A DNA stretch of 64,000 nt, taken from NCBI GenBank assembly GCA_965216155.1, contig CBDCFD010000006.1, forward strand, positions 806,001 through 870,000. Direction: 5' to 3'. The notes under the pieces were generated by a model. That model made no database searches and was not told where the DNA came from. It worked only from the letters and a program-made list of their open reading frames with translations. The translations under genes were made by a program, and so were the position numbers. This document shows positions 15,785-24,986 of the stretch, piece after piece. The number at the start of each line of letters is the position of its first letter. Within the stretch, counting starts at the first letter, position 1. Source of the DNA: CATOSP01 sp965216155 (GTDB taxonomy: Bacteria > Chloroflexota > Dehalococcoidia > Lucifugimonadales > UBA3495).

Positions 15785-16085
15785 TAGGCGTGGGCAAGAT
15801 AGCTTGCGGGGATGGTTCCGTTGGTAAGGTCGGGTCCGGTGGGGCCCGCGTTGCCCCGGTTTCCGGTTCCGAGACAATCCAGCGCTGGGAACGTAGCAGC
15901 TTCTTCAGGGCCTCGCCTATGTTGTGGACCAGATGGAATCGGTCCGCCACCTGTTGGGCTGCCGGAGCACCAGTCCGCCCCGCCAAGGCATAGGCTTCCG
16001 CCCGATCCCGGGTCAGGATGTCCACCCCAGGATGGCCCCCAGCCACTGGGTCAGAGGTTCGGCCTGTTTACCCTCCAGGATGTCC
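15785..16085 (-). pseudogene. ISL3-family transposase fragment, cut by IS1380
   Basis: On the minus strand: RPVDILEGKQAEPLTQWLGA, a 1-bp shift, then HPGVDILTRDRAEAYALAGR and AAQQVADRFHLVHNIGEALKKLL. This is the ISL3 catalytic region (D.L..R....W L..HP.V.I..RDR...Y A.G....P.A.QVADR FHL..N). It ends abruptly at 15785, where the IS1380 terminal repeat begins, so IS1380 jumped into an older ISL3 copy; the rest of ISL3 is not seen on the other side. The 5' part is also missing beyond 16085. Confidence 0.75.
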
Positions 16086-16127
16086 ACCGGCTGGTGACGC
16101 TAATGAAGAAGTGCGGGAGGTTTCGCG

Positions 16128-16874
16128 ATGTACATCCGATTGGTTTGGAGAAGTCTTCGGCCAGGGCATTGGGAAGAGTTCAAGAGCTACTTCCAGGACC
16201 GGTATGTGCCCGGAACGAGCGACACGAAAGGATTACAGAGACGCCAGCTTTTACGTAGCACTGAGAACCCTGATGAAGGCATCTCCTTGAGCTTTTGGGA
16301 TACTCTAGAAGATTAGCTCTCCTATGAAAGGAGCCCCGTACGTCAAGAGCTTACCCATGGGCTGGAGGAATTCTATCCGGCCTTGGCGTACCCATTGGGC
16401 GACTATTGGGTCAAGCACTTTGAGGCAATCTCCAGTTCCGCCCACGTGGTCCAGGAGGTGTCAGGGAAATACATACGAATGGTATGGGGAAAGCTCAGGC
16501 CCGGGTCTTGGGAAGAGTACGAGCGCCATTACCATGACCGGGTAGCGGGTTCAACCAACGCAAAGGGACTACAGGAGCGTCAACTTCTGCGCAGCACCGA
16601 AGATTCCGACGAGGGCATCAGTGTCAGCATTTGGGATAAGGTTGACGACCTACTCAACTACGAAAGGAGCGAGTTCCGCCAGAGCCTTGTCAAAGAGGTA
16701 GAGCACCTGTACCGAGGCGACCACTGGGTCAAGCACCAGGGCAATCGCGTCTTAATCGCCCCCAGGTTTGGGACAGTGGCTCCTTGGGGTCTGACGAGTC
16801 CCGGAAGTCTTTCGATTTTTAGGTGTTATAGTCAAAATAGCTGGGAAAGCATCGGAATATCTACCATTCGCTAG
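16128..16874 (+). pseudogene. Two-domain ABM/EthD-like protein with one in-frame TAG
   Basis: A GGGAGG site precedes the ATG at 16128. Two similar domains, each reading YIRLVWRSLRPGHWEEF / YIRMVWGKLRPGSWEEY, then KGLQxRQLLRSTExxDEGIS and WDxxxDxLxYERS, indicate a tandem dimeric alpha-beta barrel protein. At 16314-16316 a TAG replaces the position that is Leu in the second domain (WDTLED*LSYERS against WDKVDDLLNYERS); the frame is otherwise unbroken. The terminal stop at 16872-16874 comes from the CTAG border of the adjoining MITE, so the natural C-terminus is lost. Probably a pseudogene; the original activity (small oxygenase or stress-type barrel) is unknown. Confidence 0.65.
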
Positions 16875-16992
16875 TAGTCTGTCAACTTTCGAATTGAAAA
16901 GTTTGGCAGCCGAGTCAGAGCCAGGTGGACAACCGCCCCGGGGGTGATGCTGTTCTAGAGTTATTTCGAATCCAAGATTGACTGACTACTAG
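16871..16992. repeat. Candidate MITE, 122 bp
   Basis: Ends CTAGTAGTCTGTCAA and, inverted, CTAGTAGTCAGTCAA (one mismatch in 15), with no ORF inside. The first eight bases equal the end of the IS630 copy at 2565, so it may be mobilised by that IS group. Confidence 0.6.
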
Positions 16993-17150
16993 CCTTCTGT
17001 ACCGAAGTTCGAAAAGGCAGTTTTAGAGGCGATTGCCCTGGGTCAAGGACTTTGAAATCAGTTCCACTGATTAACGACAATTAGTCCTGCCGGTGGCGTC
17101 GACTATTTTTGCCGGTCGTTATGGGGTAATCATTCGGTACGGAGGTACCG

Positions 17151-18635
17151 TTGATTACAGACCGACAAGTCAGGCTAATGAGGCAGAAACGTATGGAAAG
17201 CAAAACGCAGGAAACGGCGGCGGCCCAGGCTGGGATGAGCGTGCGTTCAGCACGGAAGTGGCAGAGTGGCCTGTTGCCGTCGGCGACGAAACCGGAGCAT
17301 CGGTGGCGCACTCGGCCCGACCCCTTCGACGGGGTGTGGGAGGATGAGATTGAGCCCCTGCTGCGGGGCGATCCGGCGGGCAAGCTGAAGGCAACGACAA
17401 TTATCGACTGGCTGGAGGAGCAGCATCCCGGGCGGTTCAGCGCCGCCCAGCTGCGCACCCTGCAACGACGATTACAGGATTGGAGGGCGCTGCACGGTCC
17501 GGAGCGGGAGGTGTACTTCCCCCAGGAGCATCCGCCGGGCCGCGAAGCCCAGATTGACTTCACTCACTGCGGGGAACTCAAGGTGACCATCGCGGGCCAG
17601 CCCCCCTACCGGCATCTGCTGTTCCAGCTGATTCTCAGCCACTCGGGGTGGCGCTACGCCGAGGTTGCCGCCGGCGAGACCTTCCTGGCCTTGCAGCAGG
17701 GATTGCAGAATGCCCTCTGGACCCTGGGCGGGGTCCCCCAGATACTGCGCAGCGACAATACGTCAGCCGCCACCCACGAGGTGAAACGCAGCCGCGGCCG
17801 TGCCCTAAACGACAATTACGCCGCGCTCTTGGACCACTACGGTCTCCACTCCACCCGCATCAATCGCGGCCAGAGCCATGAAAACGGCGTCGCCGAGCAG
17901 GGTCACTACCGGCTCAAGGACGCCCTCGACCAGGCCCTCATCCTGCGGGGCAGCCGCGATTTCAATACCGCCGGCGACTACGCCGGCTTTGTCCGGCAGA
18001 TGGTTGCCAGACGCAATCGCCTGGTAGAGGGGAAGCTGGAGCAGGAAATGGCTTGCCTACGGCCCCTGCCGCCAGCTCCGGTGCCGGAATACGTCAACTA
18101 CCAAGCCCGGGTGCGCAAGTGGAGCACCATCCAAGTAGCCAAGCGGACCTACACCGTGCCCTCCCGTCTCATCGGCAAGGAGGTGCAGATCTGGCTGTAC
18201 GCCGACTGGGTGGAAGTGTACTACAACGGCCACCTGGTGGAACGCATGGAGCGGGTGCGTGGCGAGGGGGAAGCCCACGTCAATTACCGCCACGTCATCG
18301 GCTACCTGGTGCGCAAGCCCGGAGCCTTCGCCCGCTACCGCTTCCGGGAGCAGCTGTTTCCCACCATGCACTTCCGCCTCGCCTACGACGCGCTTCGGGA
18401 ATGGCGCGGTGAGCGTGCAGACGTGGAGTACGTGCGGATCCTGCACCTTTCGGCGACAACTATGGAGTCCACGGTGGACAGCGCCCTGGCCCTGCTACTG
18501 GAGGCCGGTGATCCCTTCGACTACAGCGCGGTCAAGGAACTGGCCAGCCCGGCTCCACCACGGGCGCCGGTGCTGAGCCTGCCCAGCATGCCTGACCTGA
18601 GGGTCTACGACTCCCTGCTGGCGGGGGTGGCCTGA
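17151..18635 (+). CDS. istA: IS21 transposase IstA
   Basis: 494 residues, starting with TTG at 17151 after a GGAGG site. The N-terminal HTH region (TDRQVRLMRQKRMESKTQETAAAQAGMS, in part) precedes the DDE catalytic core. Visible catalytic blocks are EAQIDFTHCGEL (first Asp near 135), PQILRSDNTSAA (second Asp near 203) and SHENGVAEQGHYRLKDAL (Glu near 246), followed by the Mu-transposase C-terminal beta-barrel (VRKWSTIQVAKRTYTVPSRLIG). Length and motifs are complete, so this gene looks intact, in contrast with its istB partner. Confidence 0.92.
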   Translation: MITDRQVRLMRQKRMESKTQETAAAQAGMSVRSARKWQSGLLPSATKPEHRWRTRPDPFDGVWEDEIEPLLRGDPAGKLKATTIIDWLEEQHPGRFSAAQLRTLQRRLQDWRALHGPEREVYFPQEHPPGREAQIDFTHCGELKVTIAGQPPYRHLLFQLILSHSGWRYAEVAAGETFLALQQGLQNALWTLGGVPQILRSDNTSAATHEVKRSRGRALNDNYAALLDHYGLHSTRINRGQSHENGVAEQGHYRLKDALDQALILRGSRDFNTAGDYAGFVRQMVARRNRLVEGKLEQEMACLRPLPPAPVPEYVNYQARVRKWSTIQVAKRTYTVPSRLIGKEVQIWLYADWVEVYYNGHLVERMERVRGEGEAHVNYRHVIGYLVRKPGAFARYRFREQLFPTMHFRLAYDALREWRGERADVEYVRILHLSATTMESTVDSALALLLEAGDPFDYSAVKELASPAPPRAPVLSLPSMPDLRVYDSLLAGVA

Positions 18636-19452
18636 TGATGGACGCCAACGCCATTCAGGTACGGATCGGGGAGCTGTGCCGTCAATTCCGGCTGCCCACT
18701 ATGGGCGCGCAGTTGGTGGGCCGCTTCACCGCCGCTGGCCAAGGCCATGCGTTGGAGACCTTGCTGGAGGTGCTGGAGCAGGAAGCCGCGGATAGACGGC
18801 AGCGGAGCATCGGCAGGCTGCGTACTTCATCCAGGCTACCGGCGGGCAAGACTTGGGAGACCCCGTCTTCACGGGGGCAGGCTCTTCGAGCACGACCGGG
18901 TGCCGCTATCCCTGCAACAGCAACTGGGAGAGTTGGCCGACGGCAACTTCGTTGAGCGCGGCGTCAACGTCCTGGCCTTCGGACTGCCCGGCACAGGGAA
19001 AACACACGCACTGTGCGCCGTGGGCCACCGGTTCGTGGAGTCGGGCAGATCAGTGCTATTCGCCCCGGCCTACAGGCTGGTGCAGGACCTGCTGGCCGCC
19101 AAGCGGGATCTCTCGCTGCCGCGTCAATTGCGGAAGCTGGACAACTTCGACTTCCTGCTCCTGGACGACCTGGGATACCTGCCCCCAAGGGGCCGAAGAG
19201 TCCGAGGTGCTCTTCACCCTCATCGCCGAACGCTACGAACGCCGGTCCCTGGGCATAACGCCAAACCTGGTCTTCTCGGAGTGGGAGCGCATCTTCGCCA
19301 CCCCCGCGGCCATCGATCGCGTGGTCCACCACTCAGTCATCTTGGAGTTCGACGTCCCAAGCTACCGGACCGATGCAGCTCAACAACGCGGTCAGGACCG
19401 TGGTGAGGACAAGGAGGTGAACCGGCAAGAATGCTTGATGCGGGACACTTAG
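18635..19452 (+). pseudogene. istB: IS21 IstB-like AAA+ ATPase, two frameshifts
   Basis: It starts at the ATG overlapping the istA stop. After LPAGKTWET a 22-bp hairpin at 18862 shifts the frame; sequence resumes as FEHDRVPLSLQQQLGELADGN and the Walker A FGLPGTGKTH. Walker B is LLLDDLGYLP. There an extra C in a C-run (CCCCC for CCCC, about 19189) shifts the frame again, after which QGAEESEVLFTLIAERYERRS and the C-terminal lid follow to a TAG at 19452. IstB assists IstA in target selection. Both lesions are clear because each side matches one continuous IstB. Confidence 0.88.
18862..18883. repeat. Hairpin insertion element, 22 bp
   Basis: CCCGT, loop CTTC, ACGGGGG, CAGGCT. Removal restores KTWETFEHD of IstB. 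Confidence 0.72.
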
Positions 19453-19767
19453 GATCAGGAGAGTAACAACCGGCGACAACTAAACACGCCAGCAGGGCAA
19501 GGCCGGTCAGGGGCTGGCACGCCTTCATTTCAGGCACCAGCTAATGGGCGACGGTTGCCTATTGGGTGTCCGTCCCTGGATGCGCAAATGATAGGCCTGT
19601 GGGGAAATTGATGACCCTGCCATGGCTATCAATCTCCGGGCTAATTCCCCAACAAATGGATGTTTCACCCTCTGCTGGCAAGGGGGCTAGTACCGCGTCC
19701 GGCTATTTTTGACAAATATAAGGAAGGATATAATTGAGGCATTCTTTCATAGTGGGGTGTGTGGGGA

Positions 19768-20911
19768 ATGCCTGCCAAGTTATATCGAGTGAACTTGACC
19801 CAGGATGAGCGGGAGCATTTGTTGGGTATCACCCGGCGCGGCCAATCCTCGGGGCGTAAAGTGAAGCGGGCTTTGATTTTGTGCAAAGCCGATGAAGGCC
19901 TTACCGACCGGCAGGTGGCCGAAGCTCTGATGGTGGGCCCCGCCACGGTCGGCCGGGTGCGGCAGCGCTTCGTTGAAGGCGGGTTGGAGAGGGACCTCAA
20001 TGATCTGCCGCGGCCGGGGCAACGGCGCAAACTTGATGGAAAGCAAGAAGCCCACCTGGTGGCCGTGGCCTGCAGCGCGCCCCCGGAAGGGCACACCCGC
20101 TGGACCTTGCGATTGCTTGCCGGCCAGGCGGTGAAGCTGGAGTTGACCGGCTCCACCTCCCGGGAGACGGTCAGGCAGGTGCTGAAAAAAACGAACTCAA
20201 GCCGTGGCGGAAGAAGGGGTGGTGCATCCCCAAGGTGAGCGCCGAGTTCGTAGCCTGCATGGAGGAGGACGTGCTGGACCTCTATGCGGAACCCTATGAC
20301 CCCAAGCGGCCCGTAGTCTGTTTCGATGAGACTTCCAAGCAGTTGGTGTCGGAGAAGCGGTCTCCCATCCCGGCCAAGGCGGGACGGCTGGAGCGGTTTG
20401 ATTACGAGTACCAGCGCAACGGGACCCGGAACTTATTCATGACTTGTGAGCCATTGGCGGGCTGGAGGCACGTGGCAGTGACAGGGCGTCGCATCATGCC
20501 GACTTCGCCCATCAGATGCGCTGGCTGGCGGATCCCGCTTACCCGAAAGCGGAGAAGGTCCGAATGGTGCTGGACAACCCCGTATCGAGTACGGGGCAGG
20601 CTCTGAACACTCATAGACCCGCCTCCCTGTACGAGGCCTTCGAGCCAAAGGAGGCCAGACGGGTGATCCAACGGCTGGAATTTCACTATACTCCCAAGCA
20701 CGGAAGCTGGCTCAACATGGCGGAGATCGAGTTCAGCGTCTTCAGCAACCAATGTTTGAACCGCCGCATTGAAGATGAAGCGTCGCTCAAACGGGAAATC
20801 GCAGCCCTGGAGACCGAGCGGAATCAGGTTGCCGCAACCATCAACTGGCGATTCTCCACCACCGATGCCCGGCACAAGCTCCGGCGTATCTATCCATCGG
20901 TTTCACACTGA
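19768..20911 (+). pseudogene. IS630 transposase orfA/orfB, one frameshift and one in-frame hairpin
   Basis: orfA runs from the ATG at 19768 (MPAKLYRVNLTQDERE, HTH near GLTDRQVAEALMVGPATVGRV) to a run of seven A at 20185-20191. There a -1 shift enters orfB (KNELKPWRKKGWCIPKVSAEF). orfB keeps CFDETSKQL, DYEYQRNGTRN, the DDE parts VLDN...LNTHR and HYTPKHGSWLNMAEIEF. A single base is missing near 20496 (ATGCCGAC for ATGGCCGAC), which breaks the frame, and a 24-bp hairpin at 20579 adds PVSSTGQA in frame. The A7 shift is shared by three copies and is probably normal for this IS; the missing base is damage. Confidence 0.87.
20579..20602. repeat. Hairpin insertion element, 24 bp, in frame
   Basis: Stem CCCGTA/TACGGG and tail GCAGGCT, almost identical to the copy at 3645, but in another codon of the same transposase (DN|LNTHR). 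Pre-insertion site AAC|CTG. Confidence 0.8.
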
Positions 20912-20918
20912 CGCGGTA

Positions 20919-21060
20919 CTAGTGTGGTGCATCCGTAGTTCATTGGAAAATAAAGTGGCAGTCCACGTTGATCTTTGCTCTAGTTCCAGCAAGAATCCGG
21001 TTTCCTGTCCTTTCAGAAAGCTTCCGATTTATGCGGCGAACTACGGATACAGGACACTAG
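20919..21060. repeat. MITE of the IS630 (21057) type, 142 bp, copy 1
   Basis: Ends CTAGTGTGGTGCATCCGTAG and, inverted, CTAGTGTCCTGTATCCGTAG. No difference was seen from the copy at 36949. The ends match those of the adjacent full IS630 at 21057. Confidence 0.85.
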
Positions 21061-22227
21061 TGTGATGTAACTGAAGTTCATTGTAATAGTATTCGCGATG
21101 AGGTATCCTCCGGGTTAGCAGCCCAGAGGAGGATGACCATGGCAATCGGACGACCAATGCCGCCGCTAATTTTGGATGACGTGGAGCGTGAAACCTTGGA
21201 ACGGTGGGTTCGTCGTCCGAAAACGGCGCAAGCTTTGGCGCTGCGGGCCAGAATGATTTTGGGCTGTGCCGAAGGCCGCAGCAATACCACGGTGGGCACC
21301 GACCTGGGAGTGTCCGATGAGACGGTGGGGAAGTGGCGTTCTCGCTTCCTGGAACGGAGGCTGGACGGACTGCCGGACGAACCGCGCAGCGGACGGCCTC
21401 GAGCGGTTACCGATGACGACGTGGAGCGTGTTATTACGCTGACGCTGGAGACCGCGCCCCGGGACGCGACCCATTGGAGCACCCGGTCCATGGCCCAGCG
21501 CAGCGGGCTGAGCCACAACACGGTCAGCCGCATCTGGCGGGCCTTCGGATTGCAGCCCCACCGCACGGAGACCTTCAAGTTGTCGTCGGACCCCTTCTTC
21601 ATCGAGAAGGTCAGGGACGTTGTAGGGCTATACCTGAATCCACCGGATCGGGCGTTGGTCCTGTGCGTGGACGAGAAGTCCCAGATCCAGGCGTTGGATC
21701 GCACCCGTCCGCTATTGCCCATGCGCCCGGGACAAGTGGAACGGCGCACCCATGATTACCTGCGTCACGGCGCCACTTCGCTGTTCGCCGCCTTAGACAC
21801 CAGGACCGGCAAGGTGATTGGTCGTTGCCACCAACGGCGCCGGGCCGTGGAGTTCCGCAAATTCCTCGATACCATCGAGGCCGAGGTGCCCGCCGACCTC
21901 GACGTCCACCTGATCGCGGACAACTACGCCACCCACAAGACCGCGCTGATCCGGAACTGGTTTGCCAAGCGGCCCCGCTTCCATATGCACTTCACACCCA
22001 CCAGCGCCTCCTGGCTGAACCTGGTGGAGCGCTGGTTCGGTCTGCTCACCGAAAAGCAGTTGCGCCGCGGCGTGCATCAGAGCAGCGCCGAACTGGAGAC
22101 TGCCATCTACCGCTACCTGGACGTCACCAACGAAGACCCCAAACCTTTTGTCTGGACCAAGACCGCCGACCAAATCCTGGCCAACGCCGCCCGCTTTTGC
22201 CAGCGAACTTTGAATACAGGACACTAG
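21057..22227 (+). mobile_element. IS630-family element, copy 3, apparently intact
   Basis: Left end CTAGTGTGATGTAACTGAAG, right end (inverted) CTAGTGTCCTGTATTCAAAG. It carries one uninterrupted transposase gene and is probably the active helper for the 142-bp MITEs. Confidence 0.87.
21139..22227 (+). CDS. IS630-family DDE transposase, intact
   Basis: About 362 residues. The ATG at 21139 has GGAGG at a good distance; an ATG two codons earlier is too close to that site. N-terminal HTH: ALRARMILGCAEGRSNTTVG and DETVGKWRSRFLERRLDGL. Catalytic residues: Asp in CVDEKSQIQALDR, Asp in LIADNYATHKT, and Glu in NLVERWFGLLTEKQL. The last codons are NTGH and the stop TAG is the TAG of the terminal CTAG, so gene end and IS end coincide. 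Unlike the other IS630 copies here it is a single ORF without an A7 shift, so it belongs to a different subgroup. Confidence 0.93.
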   Translation: MAIGRPMPPLILDDVERETLERWVRRPKTAQALALRARMILGCAEGRSNTTVGTDLGVSDETVGKWRSRFLERRLDGLPDEPRSGRPRAVTDDDVERVITLTLETAPRDATHWSTRSMAQRSGLSHNTVSRIWRAFGLQPHRTETFKLSSDPFFIEKVRDVVGLYLNPPDRALVLCVDEKSQIQALDRTRPLLPMRPGQVERRTHDYLRHGATSLFAALDTRTGKVIGRCHQRRRAVEFRKFLDTIEAEVPADLDVHLIADNYATHKTALIRNWFAKRPRFHMHFTPTSASWLNLVERWFGLLTEKQLRRGVHQSSAELETAIYRYLDVTNEDPKPFVWTKTADQILANAARFCQRTLNTGH

Positions 22228-22300
22228 AAACGTGGCCGGAAAGTGGCGTCGGCCGGCCAGCGGCTATACTTGGAGTCAACAAGCATAGCGAGGGCTGAGA

Positions 22301-24112
22301 ATGCTGGGAGAGCGTTCGGACCAGAGGGGACTCTGGGAAGCGGACCGGTTGTACCTGGACCATGTGGGGCGGGACACCTTCTACGGTCTGATGGCATCAC
22401 TGCGGGGCCGGCTGTTCCGGGACGCCGACTTCGCGGCGTTCTACTGCCCCGACAACGGCCGGGACAGCGTGCCGCCCAGCCTGCTGGCCACGGCCCTGCT
22501 GCTCCAGTCTCACGACAAGGTCAGCGACGCCGAGGCCAAGGGCAGAGCGGACTTCGACATCCGCTGGAAGAGCCTGCCCCCGGCCACGACCGGGGGTGGC
22601 GTTGGGGATTGAGGTGGAGGATAGGCCCTTCGCCAAGAGCACGCTGCAGGTGTTCCGCGCCCAGCTGATCCTGCACGACAAGGTGCGGGAGGTATTCGAG
22701 TCCAGCCTGCGGCTGGCCCGGGAGTCGGGCTACCTGAAAAAGCGGAGCATGAAGGTGGCGCTGGACACGACCAACATCCTGGGTCGGGGCGCGGTGAAGG
22801 ACACCTGCAACCTGTTGGCCGACGGGATCGTCCAACTGATCCGGGCGCTGGCACAGTTGAAGGGCATCAACGTCGGACAATGGGCGAAGAGTCAAGGATA
22901 CCATCGATACCTGGGTTCCAGCGTGAAAGGCGAGGCCGCCATCGACTGGAGCGACAAACGGGCCCGGACGGCGCTGCTGGCCGAGATTGTGGCCGACGCG
23001 GACCGGCTGCTGGAGTTGTCGCGGCAGGCGCAGGGGGAGTTGGCGGAGGACAGCGCTGAGCGCCAGCAGATAGTTGCTGGGGCGGAGTTGCTGGGGCAGT
23101 TGCCGCTCCAGGACATTGAGCGCAAGAGCGGCGATGGCGACGGCGATGACGGAGTGAGCCTCAAGGACGGGGTGAGCCGGGACCGGATGATGTCGGTGCA
23201 TGATCCGGAGATGCGCCACGGCCACAAGAGCAGCAGCCGGCGGTTTGACGGACACAAGGCGGCCATCGTGGTGGACACCGACTCTCAGCTGATTACCGCC
23301 GTGGAGGTGTTGCCCGGCAACGCTCCGGACAACCTGGGGGCGCTGGAACTGGTGGAGGCGAGCGAGGCCAACACCGATGTGCCGGTGGAGGAGGCCATGG
23401 GCGACGCCGCCTATGGTGATACCAGACAGGCCTTCGCCGACGCGGGCCGCACTCTGATTGCCAGGGTGCCGGGGCGTCCTGACCGGAAGCACTTTCCCAA
23501 GGATGACTTTGTCATTGACCTGGCCGCGGGCAGTTGCACCTGTCCGGCGGGGCAGGTTACCCACACCATCGTGCCGGCGGGAAAGCGGACGAATCGCACG
23601 GGGCGGGTCCACCGCTTGCAGGCCTTCCAGTTCGACGGGGCCGAATGTCGGACATGTCCACTGCGCTCTCAATGCATCGCAGCTAAAGGCAGGAAGGGAC
23701 GACGGGTGATGATCCATCCCCAGGAAGCCCTGCTGCAGCAGGGCCGGGCGTTGCAGCAGAGCACTCACTATGACGAATATCGAGCGCGCCGAGTGGTGGT
23801 GGAACACAGGTTGGCCCGACTGGTCCAGTTGGGCCTTCGCCAGTCCCGCTATTTCGGCAGGGTCAAGACCCGGCGCCAGCTGTACCTGGCCGCCACGGTA
23901 GCCAACCTGACCCTGGTGGCCGCCAAAGCCGGGTTGACGGGGAAAACCGGCTCCGGTCCCAGTGCCAGCAGCGCCCAGGTGGCTGGAATGGTCAACTCCG
24001 CCGCTAATGCCGCCACCGCATGGCTCGGGCAAATCCGGACCCTCACCCTGCTCGTATCGGCCTTACTGACCAAATCCCTCTTCCCAATAAGGGGTTCCGT
24101 CCGGGTTTCTAG
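22301..24112 (+). pseudogene. IS1182-type transposase, frameshifted by a hairpin element
   Basis: The first 90 residues (LYLDHVGRDTFYGLMASLRG...DFDIRWK) are followed by a 25-bp hairpin at 22571, after which VALGIEVEDRPFAKSTLQVFR continues in another frame. The catalytic part has VALDTTNILGRGAVKDTCNL, HGHKSSSRRFDGHKAAI and GDAAYGDT. A cysteine-rich segment (CTCPAG...CRTCPLRSQC) follows, then HRLARLVQLGLRQSRYFG, typical of IS1182 transposases. The frame then runs past the IS end into flanking DNA, so the natural stop may be missing. Removing the 25 bases gives one ORF of about 600 codons. Confidence 0.87.
22571..22595. repeat. Hairpin insertion element, 25 bp, reverse orientation
   Basis: AGCCTG followed by CCCCCGG/CCGGGG. 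Removal gives AAG|GTG and restores RWKVALGIEVED. Nearly identical to the copy at 3275. Confidence 0.78.
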
Positions 24113-24176
24113 GGCCTGCCCCAGTCCTCGGCTGGCGCCGGTGACGATTGCGACCATTCCGTCCATCTGACCCATG
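24109..24176 (-). pseudogene. Short-chain dehydrogenase (SDR), N-terminal stub
   Basis: Minus strand from the ATG at 24176: MGQMDGMVAIVTGASRGLGQAL, with the SDR cofactor loop TGASRGLG (TGxxxGxG). It is cut at CTAG (24109) by the IS1182 element. The rest of the gene is not found on the far side of the mobile cluster. It lies 10 bp after the SnoaL-like gene on the same strand, so the two were probably one operon. Confidence 0.7.
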
Positions 24177-24186
24177 GTCCCCCTGC

Positions 24187-24654
24187 CTACACGAATTGGG
24201 CCTTGACCCACCCTTCGTTGAAGGGGGTCCAGAAGTGGGACGTTAGTTTCAGGTGTTTGAACATCCAAACGCCGTTTACCCTGACGTACTCTTCGTCGTA
24301 CCTTGCCGAGCCCCATACCGCCCGGTCGCCGTCTGCGTAGGTGCACGCTTGGAACAGGTACCAGATGCCGGTGGCAGTGTCCCCAATCACCTCGATGATG
24401 GGGTTCATCACCATGTGAATGGCGAAGGGCAGCCTCTTCGAAGCGTTGACGAAGAAGTTGCGGATTCCATCCCGTCCTTCAGCTTTGCCCCGAATGCCGC
24501 CGTCCCAAATCGCGTCTTCGACAAACAGGCTGGCGATCTTGTCGGCGTCATAGTTGTCGTCGCAGTAGGTGCAGTAACGGGCCTTGAGACGCTTGATCTC
24601 CTCTACATCTTCCAGGGCCCGAAGCCTGCGTTCGATGTCCTCTAAACTCAACAC
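24187..24654 (-). CDS. SnoaL-like (NTF2-fold) protein
   Basis: 155 residues. The start LSLEDIERRLRALEDVEEIKRLKARYCTYCDDNYDADKIASLF (only part quoted) has the helical lead-in typical of SnoaL_4 proteins, followed by FVEDAIWDGG, the HMVMNPIIEVIGDTATG strand pair and a final WTPFNEGW segment. The fold forms a small cone used as a cyclase, dehydratase or hydrolase active site; the R.YC..DD motif is common in the steroid or aromatic degradation branch. It is the first gene of a broken operon with the SDR stub at 24109. Substrate not predictable. Confidence 0.8.
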   Translation of the reverse strand: MLSLEDIERRLRALEDVEEIKRLKARYCTYCDDNYDADKIASLFVEDAIWDGGIRGKAEGRDGIRNFFVNASKRLPFAIHMVMNPIIEVIGDTATGIWYLFQACTYADGDRAVWGSARYDEEYVRVNGVWMFKHLKLTSHFWTPFNEGWVKAQFV

Positions 24655-24986
24655 CTGCTTTCCTCCGAAAGGGTACGCTGACCTTGATGGCTCTGGCGGC
24701 CAGGCCGCCGTCCATTTCTATACATTCACCCACGATAAATTCAGCCGCCACTGGGATGCACTGACCTCGTACCGTTTCATCCTCGTCCCCCATCCCCGCA
24801 CGATTGACCCAGAATAACACTCTACTTCCCTGGTCTAAATTGTTGCCTTGCTTCTGCTTTTGTTTTCCCCCAATTGTCGATTCGTCCTGTTAGTCCAACC
24901 GTTTTGAATTGATGGTCTTGGGAGTTCGCAACCAGAAGGGAGAGCAGTATGGCCGGGCAATCAGGTCAACGAAAACTGGGCCTCGT
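24655..24986. other. Intergenic stretch, nothing recognised
   Basis: About 330 bases between the deacetylase 3' end and the SnoaL gene start. It should contain the SnoaL promoter; no hairpin terminator or ORF with a known motif was seen. Confidence 0.4.

Larger units (their letters stand above)
17151..19452 (+). mobile_element. IS21-family element (outer ends not resolved)
   Basis: istA and istB overlap by one base at TGATG, as in IS21. I could not pair terminal repeats with confidence; the left end is probably within about 70 bp before 17151 and the right end before 19687. istB is broken, so the element should not move on its own. Confidence 0.7.
19687..20922 (+). mobile_element. IS630-family element, copy 2
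   Basis: Terminal repeat CTAGTACCGCGTC at 19687 with its complement ending at 20922. The last CTAG (20919-20922) is also the first CTAG of the next MITE. Confidence 0.85.
22224..24112 (+). mobile_element. IS1182-type element
   Basis: Ends CTAGAAACGTGGCCGGAA and, inverted, CTAGAAACCCGGACGGAA; both borders are CTAG. It is inserted into the start of an SDR gene on its right and shares its left CTAG with the preceding IS630. Confidence 0.82.

Noticed and set aside
5945..16316. Reassignment of TAG to a sense codon in this genome
   Set aside because: Many intact genes in the window end with TAG (for example at 1012, 5481 and the E1 gene at 7414), so TAG works as a stop. The three frames that pass a TAG are better seen as nonsense pseudogenes.
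22521..24032. Long minus-strand open frame opposite the IS1182 transposase
   Set aside because: Shadow frame; the plus strand carries the conserved transposase.
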